Positions 13,037-26,133 of a DNA stretch of 64,000 nucleotides are shown here, in pieces. Numbering within the stretch: the first letter of the stretch is position 1; each line of letters starts with the position of its first letter. The stretch lies in NCBI GenBank assembly GCA_024362935.1, contig JANCRA010000007.1, forward strand, positions 6,202,503 to 6,266,502. Reading direction: 5' to 3'. The notes beneath the pieces are model-generated. The model was not told the DNA's origin, searched no databases, and saw only the letters and a list, made by a program, of their open reading frames with translations. Position numbers and translations under genes: made by a program. The DNA is from Setophaga petechia (taxonomy: Eukaryota; Chordata; Aves; Passeriformes; Parulidae).

Positions 13037-16000
13037 ATTCAGTCCCACACCTCCTCCTTTTCTAAAGCTTAAGAAGCGAACTGAAGTCACTCTCACTGCT
13101 GGATGCCCTCAAGCCAGGTCACACATCAGAACAGTCACCTGGGGGCAGGTCATGCACCAGCAGCTCAAGTCTGCCCTGCACTGATTCCAGCACCATTCAC
13201 ACACACCCAGGCTGGTTTTTCAGCACGTCCCTGTTTCCTTTCTATCTCCAGCATTCCTCCCCTTTATTTGCATTTGGGCTCAAAGGAAGTCTTACACTAA
13301 TCTGTTTTACCAGCCCTGTTCACTTCACACAAGGATTTTTCTTTCAGAGCCCCATCAAAGCACAGAAGAGCTGAGCACCCCTGCATCCTCTGGACAGTGT
13401 TCTGATCACTGCATCACATCTTTCCCTGGGCATCATTTCATGGGTGTGCCACAGCCCTGGCACTGCCAGGCTTCACCTCAACTACCACATTCAAGGAGCT
13501 GCTTCTCAAGCACAGATCCTCTTTTACAAATGCTGATCAGTTTGAGCTTTTTTTAAAATGTGCATTAAAAACCCCAAGCATGATTCTGTCTGCTAAAGCA
13601 GACAATTCTGATCTGAGGACAAAAGTGAACAATTCCGGTTTCATTACTTAACTTTCCACAACTTCATCCTTATTCCAAGTACAGTATGATTATAAATGCA
13701 TTTTGGACAAGAAGATTACTATTGAGCTTACATCTCTTAATTATGTTTCTCTTTTCATATACACAGCTTTGGTCTGGTTCTTGGCTGTGAAAATTACAGA
13801 TTTGCTTGGACTTCAAACTGGAAATACTTACATTTATTTCCGTGGGAGATTTTAATTCTTTTTCAAGTAATTTGAGCATTTGAAACATAAGCCCTTCAGT
13901 GCTGTCAAATACACCCCAAATAGTAACACAAGTATTTTTAAAGTCATTTAAAAAACCATTAATCCTCAATTTCTACCACTTTTCATCCTAACCAATCTCT
14001 ATTTCTATTATATGTGTGAACTGTAGCTCCAAAGTCTAAGGAAGATTAACACCAGAAAGTGAATCTCTTCTGCACAGATAGCTGAAGAATAGCAACACTT
14101 CATTTTCCTGTTTTGAGTTCTTTCAGCATTTGATTAGAACATGGTCCCAGTCACTCCAATCACTGGAGTTTTATTCAGTTTCTGGTTCATTTTATATGAA
14201 TCCCATTATAGAGGCAATGTGTGCCATTTCTCTCAAGGAAACAGATATTTCTTCTAAGATATGCATGGAGCAAAAGCAACATCCAAATCAGCGACTTCAG
14301 GCAGACTCTTCAGCAGGTATCAAACCACCACAGGGAGAACTGAAGTTTTTCACAACTGAAGCCATTAGAGCAGGCATAAAAAAAAATAAATAAAGATTTA
14401 TCCACCATCAGTATAATCCAGATACATCCCTGTAGGTAAGAAGGGAACACTGGCAGTTCATGCAATTAAAATTTCCTCACAGGCATTTAGAAAAGAATCA
14501 ACAAGACAGGTATCAAAGGCAATATTTTTCTAGTTAGTAGATGGTTTTATAAAGGTGTAGCAATGCTGCAGCACCTCGAGTGAAGCTGTTCAGACACCAT
14601 CAGTGCTCCCATACTTCTGCTCAAACTGGTGTCCTTTGAAATGTCTGCTCTTGTCTGAGAGGTCACACCAAACCTCCCTGCAGAGCTGCCCTGGGATGCA
14701 GGAGGATGGGGATACAGAAACATGCACCCACTCAGCTTTAGCAATTCTGCTCAAGGGATTAGAGAGAATAAAATAAATAAACTCATGGCTTGAAATACAT
14801 TTAGAGAAGAAATGAGATCAATGAGAAGAACTGACACCACAGAATGGGTCCTGAAGTACCCAGCTACCAGTTTTCATCACTCCAACAGATTAATTTTTAA
14901 TTCTGGGTTGATGTTTTTTGGACTTCATATAATTTTGTAGAGGCACTAAGGGGAAACCAGGCCCTACCAGCTGGTATATGATGACTTCAGAAAGGTCTGG
15001 ATCACAGCAGAGGTTTGCTGTGCCCAAACCCCCAGCCCAAGCTGCTCAGCCAGACCCCAAATCAAACCAAAAAGGACCACATGGGTTTGTTCTCTGAGAA
15101 CCTGCCCTCCCCACACCAATCTCTCCTGAGTGCTCCCTTCTGCACAAGGCACACAATACCTGGTGGAAACACCTCAGGGGAGTTAGCAAATGCCTTCCTC
15201 TACAAACTCTCAGTTCTTTGGAGGTCCCTATAGCAGAATTGCCAGCTGCTTTAATCCAGATTAGTCCATCAGATTTGTTGGACACAGTAGATCACTTAAA
15301 TGCAAACTAGAATTTTATCTCCCAAGGAAAAAAAGAAATGTTACACTGTACCTTTCCTCTATGCAAAGAGCATTAAAAAATCCATTATATTGAGCCAGCA
15401 AATGTCTAAATTCCTTTTCCACCTCAGCAGAACGTGCCTTTACCAGGAAGGGGACAATGCTGAGCGATAAACACCACAAGAGCAATTTCCCAACAGATCT
15501 CACTGATTTGGGGCAACTTCATCCTGCCAAACCTCAGCAATCATTTTTTAGAGGAGGGAGCACCTCAAGAAAATGCAATTATGTGATTTTAGGGTGTTCA
15601 GATGCTTCAGGGCCACGATGCCCCCAGCACCAAGAGCAGCAGGGCAGAGCACAGGCACAGCCTGAGCAAGGAGCATTCAGAAATCTCCTCTTAAAGAAAT
15701 AAAGGATTGTACAGAAACAAGGGAAAACCAACCTGAACAACCCTCCCCAAAGCACCCCAAAAGTGCACAAAGGAGAAAGGTTAATTCATTCTGTCTCTTC
15801 ACAGCCAACCAGAGGCAAAGCTCAAGGTCCCTTATCTGTCCTGTTCTGCATTATTTTACCTGCCTTATCCAATTTGGTTCCCCTGCACAGCAGTTTTCCA
15901 AGTGAACAAAAAGGTGATAGAAAATACAAGTTTTTAAATCTATGGAAAATGATTTGGGCCTCTTCAATAGATAAGTGAGTTCAATAAAAAATAATTTATT

Positions 16001-17204
16001 TTAATAATTACTTCTGTTGTCACAGGACCCCAGATCACTGGCCTTTGCTTTCACCCATAGACAGTGAGTACAAATGGAAGATCTCCATGAGTACCTGAGT
16101 TAATTCCTGCAAACAGTATTTTTTGTTTCTTTTTCAGAAGTTTAAATATCTTCACAGGAGTTTGGTGACGACAAGCATTTTCTGGAGCGTGGACTTGAGA
16201 AAAAATTCATTTCCACTGAGCCTGAAGGAGCTTAAATATGTGCAAGTGCTGCTCTGCCAAGACCTGCAAAGCAGCTGAGGGAGGGACTAAAATAAAGTCT
16301 TCATTCCATATATACATTGATAAAATTATACAGATTTCTTATTAACATATATCACAGGGCTGCAAAGCCAAAACTGCACTCCCACCAAAAGTTTAATGAG
16401 CAGCAGTTCCTATCTAAAACAGAAAGGGACTGGACTGCAGGAGCATTGCTACCTTGAGTGAGGGAAAAACAAAGCAGATCAAAAAGAGCGAAAAACATTT
16501 TGTCAAGGACAAAAAATTGGTTTTGTCTTGACTATCCAAACTGACCTTTTACTACTTTACTATTTAAGGAGTAAAAACCAAAGCCTCAAGTCCAAATTGA
16601 CAACTCAAATTCAGTGTGTTGAGACTGGAACCAAAAGTTTTGTTATTGTCTGCCAAAATCTGCATTGATGGCAAGAGCTGTCATTTCCCCTTCCTTTTGA
16701 CCAGGTGAAATTAATCTGATGCTATGCTGATCTTCCACACCTGCTGCAAGGTTGGAGTTAAATTTCCATCAGCCACCCAGTCAGAGTGCAGCCCAGAGCC
16801 CAAGATTTTAGCATGTTGCTCTAAATTATTTAAACTTTCTACCCAAACCTGGGTTTTTACTGATCTCTGCTCCACATGCACAAAAGAAAGAAATTAAATT
16901 CATAACCTGAAAATAGGACAAAGCCCTTCCATTCTGAAGGAGTTTTGTTAGGAGTTGTTGATTTGCTTGTTCTCCATCCAGCTGTAGCCCACAGAGGTTT
17001 CCCATTCCAGGTATCTGTCAATTAATGTCACCTAAATATCTCTTTAGTGGTTCAAACATAGTTCTACACAAGAGGAATGTTTAGGACAATGCCCCAGTTT
17101 GGGATAAAAAGGCAAATAACTCTCAGTAGGAGCAAGTTCCAGAGAAAACAGGAACCCTAAGCTCTATTTTAGTCAGTGCCACCCAAATTTTAAAGGACCA
17201 AACT
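13037..17204. other. AT-rich unannotated sequence
   Basis: No supported gene. A 99-codon minus-strand frame at 13670-13969 contains a good splice-donor word (GTAAGTATTT, intron start at 13831). It is closed upstream by a stop and has no credible acceptor, so it is not annotated as an exon. Confidence 0.55.
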
Positions 17205-17242
17205 AACTCCACACACACACACACATATATATATATATCTAT
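17205..17242 (+). repeat. CA/TA dinucleotide microsatellite
   Basis: A (CA)n run passes directly into a (TA)n run and then a short TCTA tract. A compound simple repeat, likely polymorphic in length. Confidence 0.9.
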
Positions 17243-20200
17243 CTCAATTTGAAGGGGCTGGAGGAATTCCATAATTGTATGGTGTCACAATAAAAGCAGC
17301 CTTCCTAATCAGCTTTATCTATCTTGTTTTCTGACAAGTTAATTGTTACTTGCTTCTAGAAAAGACATTTGTGCAGTGATTCTATAAAGATAAGATATAT
17401 TCTGTGCCCAGCACACGCTGGGAAATTGGTTACAGATATTTATTACAGCTTGTTGATTCAGCTTGGAACTACTGAATAAAAAAGTTGTAACAGGAGGCAG
17501 TTTTGGTTTGTTTTTAACAGTTTATTTATTTCATTCACCCAGGCTGTAGGCAGCTGAAACTCTTTTCCAAAGCCAGGTCACACAAGATAAACAGTTTTAA
17601 TTGAAGAATGCAGGAGATTTTACTTGACATCTCAAGAATTAAATCCTTCCACTCTTCAGGGACACCACTCAGCAGCTTGCAGTCCAACATTCATTTTCCA
17701 GGATGGGCAGAGTAAAATGAAGAAGGGCAGGAAAAATTTTTAGAAAATCCTTTGCTTCCATTCTGAAGCTCATATTGGGATTTCTCTGTCAGCACTAAAG
17801 AGAGTGGAGAATCTTATTCATGCTGTAATCTGCCCTGGCTCCCACCTCATCTTTTATTTCCAAACCCTTTGAAGCTCCTTTGCCCAGGTGAGTGCACTGG
17901 TACAAAGCCCCTTCTGAACTGCTCCACCTTTTTCTGTAAGAACCCTCTGTGATTCCTGGCCACATCTTGACCCTTGTGGCCATATCCAAGTTTTTTATTT
18001 CCCCCATGTATTTTATCAGTAAAAGATTCATAGCAGAAACTTCACTTTGCTGAGGGAATCAGAGCTCTTCCCACACAGAAGGGCAGCCCAGCCCTGATTT
18101 GGCTGGAAGAAAAAAGGGCTGGAGATGGCCTTTGCTCTCCTCTGATGCCAGATGTTATCATGCAGGTGATGTTCCACCAGCAGCACTCTGGGATATTTAT
18201 ATTAAATTTTTTAATCCCCCAGCAATGTGCCTTGCTGCAGAGGAAGAGAACAGCACTGCAGAGCTGATGATGATGACTTGGGCACAGAAACCATGGCAGA
18301 ATCGTGTTCTTCCTTTCCAACAGAAATAAAATATTCATTTAAGCATCTTGCCCTCTTTTTTTGTTTTTTTTTACGATATCCAAATATAGAAGGTTATGTA
18401 CGAGAACAAATTTTAAAGGAGTTTTTCATGAGATCCCTGATGTTTTTATTAGGAGAGTCTGAAGTAAAAAACTACAAAACTTGATACTGTTACTGTGGAG
18501 TGAAGGATCCCTGAAGGACATCCCACGGACAGTTCATTAATTAGCCGAGCCAGCAGTGCTGCAACATTCCAAGGGATTTTGGGAAACAAAGCCTCTGTTT
18601 GCTGCCTGTTCCAGCCATCAGTTCATGGACATTAACAATGCCAAACAGGAAGCCCAGGAAAACCCCCCAAAGGGAAGGCATTCCTTAGGAGGATATTCTA
18701 AATATTACTGCTAGTTATTTGAGTTACATTCTCTATTCTTCTCAGGTTTTCAGACCTGATTGTCATTTGCACTCAAGCAGTGTGTGTATTTAACAACTAA
18801 CCAGGCAAAACTTATTTTTAATAAATCTCTGACATTTTAGACCTGCCAAGTCACATTTCCATACCAGGGCACTTCTGAGTCAAACAAAAGCCATGGTTAA
18901 TGTGACCCATAAAAATGAAACCCATAAAATAATATAAAATATTCAATATATTTTGAAATAGTTAAACCCATAAAAATCCTTACAAAACATTAGAATCTAA
19001 AGCCAGAATCTCCAGTAGAAACCTTAGGCCAAGATTTTATTTCCATCAATGCAAAGCCACTCTTAACCTGCAGCCAAGCTGAGAATCTCAAATAACACAA
19101 TTCTACTGTGATCACATAACAGCTGCAAATACAAGAAAAATTTAGGAGCTGCTGCTTCATGGTCAACCCTTCTCACCACTAATACACATTTCCATCTTTT
19201 TGTGTCTTTTGGTGGTGTTTTTTGGTTTGTTTCCCTAATCAAGGGGGTCATTCTATAAATTGTAGTGCAGGAGGAGGCTCCCTGCAGTGTGTGCTGAGAG
19301 CCACCACAGCAGACTCACAGTGGAAGCTGCCTGCTTTTGGTGCTGGAGCACAGTGCACTGAAAATTCATCTCCCCCTGCCTGGCCTGAAGCAATATGAGC
19401 AACTTCTCACTCCCCAGGAGAGGTTCTCATTCACCTCTGCTGTGTCCTGTCTTGCTAAAACCTGTAAGACATCTTCCAAGTGGAAATACATAATTCATCC
19501 CCATGATTATTTTATTAACTTACATGGCTTCAGCACAGTGTTCTCCCATGCTCAAAAAGTAATTTTTTTTTTCTTTTTATTCTTCACAAATCATGAATAA
19601 ATTTCTGCTTTGTACAGACATCAAGCATCCTTTGTCTCCAGCACAATGCCAGAGTAAGGACTCACAGGTGTTGGGTCCTTCCCTCCTGCTGTAGGGTCTT
19701 CTTGCCAAATAGATAAATCTTAAAGTAAGATAAGGATTTATGTTTAAGAGCAAGTGTCAGGAGGAAAAAGCAAGTCAAGAAAGCTGTGAAAAGCAAGTGG
19801 GCAAAGCAGAGCAAGTTTTTTACCATTATTATTTTTTCTTTGTTTGTTTCTAAATGAAACTGCTGTGCAGCTGGGAGAAGGGGAGGGTGGGGATTACAGT
19901 GTTTTGGAATGTATTTTCTTCTTTTGAAGATTCCAAACAACTTCCATTCCAGGATTCCTTGTTCTCAGCAAGAATGGATGCTCTTTGTCACTATTTCTAG
20001 GTGATTTAAGCACCAGCCTAAAAATAAGCCAGGTTGGACACAGCTGCACCACAGTTAAGAGTTGAAGGTAAATAAGTCCCATGTGAATTACTCTTATTTT
20101 CAGAAGTTATGCCTAACACTAAACCCCAGGCACTCCATTGGGTTGAACCCTTGGCTAAAACTGATTTAAATCTGGATATTTGCAATGGTATCAGGTCACA

Positions 20201-20919
20201 CCAGAGAACTCTGCAGCCTTTTCTTCCAGCCTGCAGCAGTGCCCAAGAACAGATGGACAAGTCCCTTGGTCAGACTGAGCCTGTGTTCCTGACTTCCCCA
20301 GGCTCCCAAGGCTTCAAACCCTGCATCTCAAGTGCTCTGACCACAGGGAATGTCTGCACTTGACCACTTTCAAAAGGAAGTTTGGGAAAGTGGAGAAGTT
20401 TCCACTCCTTTGTTCTCTCCTAGCCCTCAGAGGCTGTGCACAACCAAGTGCTGCTCCAGGGAACGTCTGCACTCCCCCAGGCCCTCACTGAAAAGAGCCC
20501 AGTTCTCTACTCCCCTTGTCCACAGCACTGAAACCAGCACAGAGCTCTTCCCCTCCTCTCCCCCTGCTCCCTTCCAGACTGACAAGGACATATTCCCACT
20601 GAGCTGTGCTGCACTGCCTCCATTCTGTGTCCAGATGCTGCCTTTCAGCAGCCCCTGAACCGCTTCCATTGCTGCTCTCCAGGCTGGGAGGATGATGGCT
20701 GTGCAGAGATCCAGGCAACACATGGATTTATGTGGTCATAGAATGCTCCCTTCTGTTTTCTATTCCTTTCCTAATCATTCCTACCCCTTCAGCCAGCTTT
20801 TTGGCAGCTGCCAAGCACCCAGCTGACATTTCATAGAAATTCCCTAAAATTTTAACACAGAGATCTCACTCCTGATTCATAACAGTCAGCTCAGAGCTCA
20901 GGCTTCATATGAAAATTAG
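17243..20919. other. Unannotated sequence
   Basis: No gene or repeat family is recognised with confidence. A T-rich tract at about 18355-18373 precedes a short open frame ending near 18484 that has no recognisable homology. Confidence 0.55.
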
Positions 20920-21260
20920 AATCTCTATATACATCACTCCACATTTATCTGGAGTGAATCTCATCTGCCTTTTTATTATCCAACCACTCAATACTCCAAG
21001 GCCCTTTTGCAGCTCCTCTCATCTCTCTTTCTTGTCTGGTGATCATCAACATACCAATACTCCTTTTGTCCAATGCACAAGGAGTAGCAGAACAACACAG
21101 GTCTGCTACCAACTCCCCTGCACTGTGAGAGCTGACTCTCATTTCCTACTTCTCACAGTCACCTTTTGTCACTGCAAGCACCTTTGTTCCTATTCCCCTG
21201 TGTTCCTTAATACCCTCTGAGCTGATCCTTTCAAAGGCTCCAATAATTGCATTAGCATCA
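20920..21260 (-). mobile_element. Probable ancient CR1/L3-type LINE fragment, minus orientation
   Basis: The run TCTGGAGTGAATCTCATCTG, then an ACCACTCAATACTCC-like segment, then GCCCTTTTGCAGCTCCTCTC resembles the reverse complement of old CR1/L3 LINE fragments found in amniotes. Divergence is high and both ends are uncertain. It could instead be an exapted or chance similarity. Confidence 0.45.
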
Positions 21261-22119
21261 GCTTCCCACTGCAAAAGTCACATTGATTCTTCCCCATTTT
21301 GCTTTTTCCATGCAATCAGCTACCTCTAGGCCTTATTAGCTTTACCCAGCTGGTCTGCTATTGACATGAGGCCCTTGGCTCTGTGCTTTCATCCAACAGC
21401 CCTGAACTACTCCAAGAGCCATTTTTCATTCCTCAGTTGTCTCTTCCTGCTCCCCTTTTGGATGCCAAGCCCAGCTGCCGTGGATTCTTGGCTCTAACTC
21501 CAGCAAACAAGCAGAGGATGCTCAATGCAAGGGCTCTGGAACTGCAGGAATCACATCCCTGCCCTTCTCTTCCCACAGAGCTGTGTCTACTGGGATGCTC
21601 CCCAGAGAGCTACTCCTGCAGAAGTTAAGGTTCCTCACTCATTTCTCAGACCAAAGTCTCACCCGTCCCTATTCCATCACACCCTCTTCAACTGAACAAG
21701 TGCTCTGTTCAAATCTCAGAGTTTCCTCTGAGTTTCACAACATCTGCCAGATTTTCTTCTGCTGAACAAAGTTCTAAACTGTCACTCTGTTCTTCTAAGT
21801 TCTTCTAAGCCTTCTGATGTTTACATTTTTGTAATGGAGTTTCTCACGCACTTTTCATGGAAATAATAATCATTTTGCGTTCCTTTCTGGAAGAAGATAA
21901 ATTTGATGGACTGTTGGTGTGACCAGTGTAGCTGAAGAGGTGGCAATTTCATCCTCCAAGGCATGGTCACTTTTGAAAGTCTATAAATATTAGAATCAGA
22001 AATAAACAACTCTTTTTTACCTTGGACGTTTCAGTGTGTGCATGTCATTCATTTCGTGTCCTATTACAGCACCAAACCACCTCATTCCCACCACCATATC
22101 TGGGAGTGTGTGAGAGGTG
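21261..22119. other. Unannotated sequence
   Basis: Possibly a continuation of the old LINE fragment to the left, but no clear landmarks. A GTTCTTCTAA word is directly doubled near 21790. Confidence 0.5.
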
Positions 22120-22212
22120 TCTGGATATGGCTTTTGGGATTTTGGTTTAGGGGTGATGCTGGTGGTGCTGGGGTTGAGGGGTTTTTCCAAACCTGCTGAT
22201 TCTGTGACTTTG
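22120..22212 (+). mobile_element. CR1 3'-end fragment, plus orientation
   Basis: GGATATGGCTTTTGGGATTT, then GGGGTGATGCTGGTGGTGCT, then a TTTTTCCAAACCTGCTGATT segment and a TTCTGTGACTT tail match the last ~90 bases of an older CR1 subfamily. It is strongly 5'-truncated. Confidence 0.7.
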
Positions 22213-24116
22213 GGTTACACAGTTTCAGACACTTTCCACAATTTCTCCTTTTAAATTACCCTTCACTCTCATCTCCTTTTAAGGCAGCCACAGTTCCACT
22301 GCTCTTTTGACAAAATCATTTAAACCTGCTGTGCAGGTGCTCTCTGTTTCAGACACTTTCCCCATTCCTCATCACCTTATATCATTTTTCAGCCACTGCT
22401 CTTCTCTTTTCTGGTCCTGTGCACAGCACAGGGAGGGTTTCAGTGGGCACCACTGCTGAGGCCCCAGTCCCACTCTGGTGAGACCCCTCTTCCACAGCCC
22501 AGGCTCTAAACCACCAACCACAACCACTGATTCATCCCCAGCCCCAAAAAGCCTGTGAAGGCTGAAATTTTTGCCACTTGGCAGTCATGTTATGATTCCC
22601 AAAAATGAAGTAGACACAGAGATGAGAATTCTCCTGGGGAAAAAGCCCAGATGCCCATGGCTGAAGGGATAATTTGTATGCCAGTGCACACCTGTAGTGC
22701 AGCCTTTTGGCAGGACCCTTCCTGCTCTGGCTGCACTGAGGATCTCCTGTGCAGTGCATTTCCCCTCCTGGGCAGGTCTGGCTGGGAGCCTGGAGATGAG
22801 ATTGTCTCACCCAGGAGCTGCAGAGCAAAGTTAACAGTGCATGGAGGCACAAGATTGAGGTTCTGAATCGATTTCCTCCATGTCAACTTGGTCAGTTATT
22901 TTAACTGCAGTTTGCAATTACCAAATCAACACCAGAAAGATATCAAGAGAACAGACTTAAGACCTTTATGCTGTTAATTTCTGTGTCTATCAAGCCATAA
23001 TTTAAAACCAGCAGCTGTGTCACAAAGATACCTCTGCAGCCATCATTTATCAAGGAGAGAACAGAGATGGAGAGAGGGATCACCCCCCAAGATGCTCAAA
23101 CCAGCAAACCATGAGCTGAGCTCAGCACACACATCTCGGTGTTCTTACTCATAAGAGCTCTAAGCCCAGGTTTTACTTCTATCTGCACATTCTAAAGCAG
23201 ATAAATCAAATTCTCCACACTGCATAATCTCATAAAACTGTTTCCCATAGCAAGGAAGGGATTGTCTTGTAGCACAACAAAGATCCTGAATCACAGAAGG
23301 TACAACAGAGAGTTTTCCCAACAATATTTTGACATTATTGTTACCTTTATTCATAAAGACACTGAAGCAAAGAAGCAGTTTCAAGAACAATAAGAAACAC
23401 AAAGAAAATAGGGTTTAAAGTGCAGTTCTCACTATTATTTGTAGACAGAAAGAAAAATTACCTAAACAAGTGTAAGAAATATTTGCCTCATGAACAAGAA
23501 AAGGTATGTGAAATATTACACTGATGGAGAAAAATCTCCTTTCAAATTAAGACAATTAAGATTACTGCATAATTGAAATAATCTCCACAAGAAAGTGAAC
23601 AAGTTTTCAAGTTGCAAGGTCATGTATCATCCAAAAGCAGCATTACAGTGCATCTATCTGTATAGAGATATAAAATACAGATATTTACATAATCATTGCA
23701 GGGGTGAGAGCAGCCTTTGCAAAGAGCTTTCTGATGAATAAAACTTGACACAAAGGGAATAAAACCAAGCAAGAAGAGAAGAGATGCTTGTCCTTGGAGG
23801 AAAGCAGGTGGGGGGCAGAACAATCAAACTGCTGGACAGAATTATGGAATGGGATGTCCCCAGACCTGCCAGCCTGGCAGAGTTCATTTTATTGTCTCTG
23901 CCAACTCATCCCTTCACACACACAAAGAGCAGCAGAGCCCTCAGCCAGGCAAACCCTGAGCAGTGCAGGGCTCTCCTCTCAGGACATCCAAGTGTCCAAC
24001 ACACATGGGCTCAATGTGGTGGGGGCTGCTTTGTGGTGGGGTTTTGTTGATTGGCTGAACATTGTGCCTCCTCTAGAGAGGATTCTAAGTAATGCTGTCT
24101 TGGAACATAATTCCCA
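22213..24116. other. Unannotated sequence
   Basis: No gene or known repeat is recognised in this mixed-composition stretch. Confidence 0.55.
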
Positions 24117-24893
24117 ACTGAAATGGGGTGGATCCAAACCAATGACAGGTCATTGCTGCTGCAACTGCCTGCCCTGCCACAGAGCACTCAGGACACTGCA
24201 CCACATCTTGTCTTCCTCATATCAGCACTTCCAGGCAGCCAAACCATCCAGGATTTAAACACCCAGCTGTGCTCTAAGAAGAATCTGTAACCCTTCAGAC
24301 CTCCAGGATGATACTGAGATGGGATAGATACAAACCAATGACAGGTCATTGCTGCTGCAACTGCCTGCCCTGCCACAGAGCACCCAGGGTACTGCACCAC
24401 ATCTTGTCTTCCTCACATCAGCCCTTGCAGGCAGCCAAACCATCCAGGATTTAAACTCCCATTATGCTCTAAGAAGAATCTGTAACCCTTCAGACCTCCA
24501 GGATGATACTGAGATGGGGTAGATACAAACCAATGACAGGTCATTGCTGCTGCAACTGCCTGCCCTGCCACAGAGCACTCAGGACACTGCACCACATCTT
24601 GTCTTCCTCATATCAGCACTTCCAGGCAGCCAAACCATCCAGGATTTAAACACCCAGCTGTGCTCTAAGAAGAATCTGTAACCCTTCAGACCTCCAGGAT
24701 GATACTGAGATGGGGTAGATACAAACCAATGACAGGTCATTGCTGCTGCAACCACCTGCCCTGCCACAGAGCACCCAGGGTACTGCACCACTTCTTGTCT
24801 TGCAGGTAGCCAAATCATTCATGATTTGAACACCCAGCTATGCTCTAAGAAGAATCTGCAACCCTTCAGAGCTCCAGGATCATATTTGTCAGG
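24117..24893 (+). repeat. 196-bp tandem repeat, four units in a dimeric pattern
   Basis: The word CAATGACAGGTCATTGCTGC occurs at 24140, 24336, 24531 and 24727, giving periods of 196, 195 and 196 bases. Units 1 and 3 share variants such as GAGCACTCAGGACACTGC and ATATCAGCACTTCCAGG. Units 2 and 4 share GAGCACCCAGGGTACTGC. This alternation means a dimer of about 391 bases was duplicated. Unit 4 lacks roughly 20 bases around the CCTCA-ATCAG segment and carries more substitutions. Each unit contains the short inverted repeat AATGACAGGTCATT. The array runs without a gap into a CR1 3' end. Confidence 0.95.
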
Positions 24894-24991
24894 CTGAATG
24901 GGGCTCTGAGCAATCTGGTTCTTGCCCCACAGCCAAGAGGTTGCAATGAGATCTTTAAGGTCTCTTCCAACCCCAATCAGTCCATGATTAA
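24894..24991 (+). mobile_element. CR1 3'-end fragment, plus orientation, next to the tandem array
   Basis: GGGGCTCTGAGCAATCTGGT, then GAGATCTTTAAGGTCTCTTC, CAACCCCAATCAGTCC and an ATGATTA tail are a CR1 3' terminus. The GGGGCTCTGAGC segment is the normal CR1 sequence upstream of the tail. The neighbouring 196-bp unit may thus include some CR1-derived bases at its edge. Confidence 0.75.
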
Positions 24992-26133
24992 TTACATCAG
25001 TGCCCCTGACACAACATAGGAACAAACCAAGAAAAAAGGTGCTGAGTCTTCACAGAAAGAAGTGCAACCCTGCAGCTCCCAGCTTGCAGGGAGGGATCTG
25101 TGCCATACATAAGATGACATCACATCTGGAGCCAGAGTCAAGCAAGAATTTGGATAAAATTTGCACTCAGCTTGAAGCTGCTGGTGGGAGCTCAGCCAGA
25201 CCCTCTGGTTCCTTACATCAACCCTGAGTGAGGGAGGTACCATCACAGCTCCCTTCTTAAATTGACATTTTGCTGTTCCAACAGTGATTGAACAGTTGAG
25301 CCAAACCTCTCCTCCTTTAAGGCAGCCCCCATCATTCCCAGGACATTGATGAACCCCAGCTCAGTTACACACACTTTAATTTACTTCTTTAGTCATCCAG
25401 CTTGTGTTTCAGTGGTGTTGAAAAGGGAAAAGATGTAAAATGGGAGAGTGCTGCACCTTGGACTGCCACAGCAAAGCTTCACATGCAGGACCACCCCTGT
25501 GGTTACTCAAACAAGGTGCGAGAGCACAGTTATGACTGCTCAGCTGTGCTGTGGCACACATTGCCTTGGAAGGCAAATTTAACTGTTGCTCTCCTGGCTT
25601 TGGCCTGATTCTAGTAGGGGATTTAAGTGAACTGATGCACTTGGGGTTGTTAGCAGGCTCAGCCATCAGAACAGAGCCTCCCCCTCCCATGTGAAGGAGT
25701 AACAAGGTATGAAGAATGCCTTGTGCTGCACAGTGGCTTCACCTACAGCTGTACTGTACTGCTTCCCTGCCCTAATTCATACAGAAATGTAAATCTGGGC
25801 ACACAGTGAAACAACAAAAAACAGGTGTTTCAAACCAGACCTAGAACCAGCTTTCCATACAGGCTTTTTTCTTTACACAAAGCAAAGTTGCCCTCAGTGA
25901 AGCTCTACAACCACCATACTGGATAACAGAGGCACAGCAAGGCCTTGAGTAGCTCTTCCTCCAAATACTGAAGGGCCAGCCCTGCACAGAGATTTCACCC
26001 ATTCATTCCTTGCCCCTGGATAACAGCCAGTGCAGCAGGACAAACCTCCTGTGCACACAGAGGCCTTGATTCTGTGTCTCACAAGTGTCAGGCCACCAGC
26101 ACTATGGCAAACACTCTGTGCCAGGAGGAAGGA
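24992..26133. other. Unannotated sequence
   Basis: No gene or repeat family is recognised. Confidence 0.55.
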
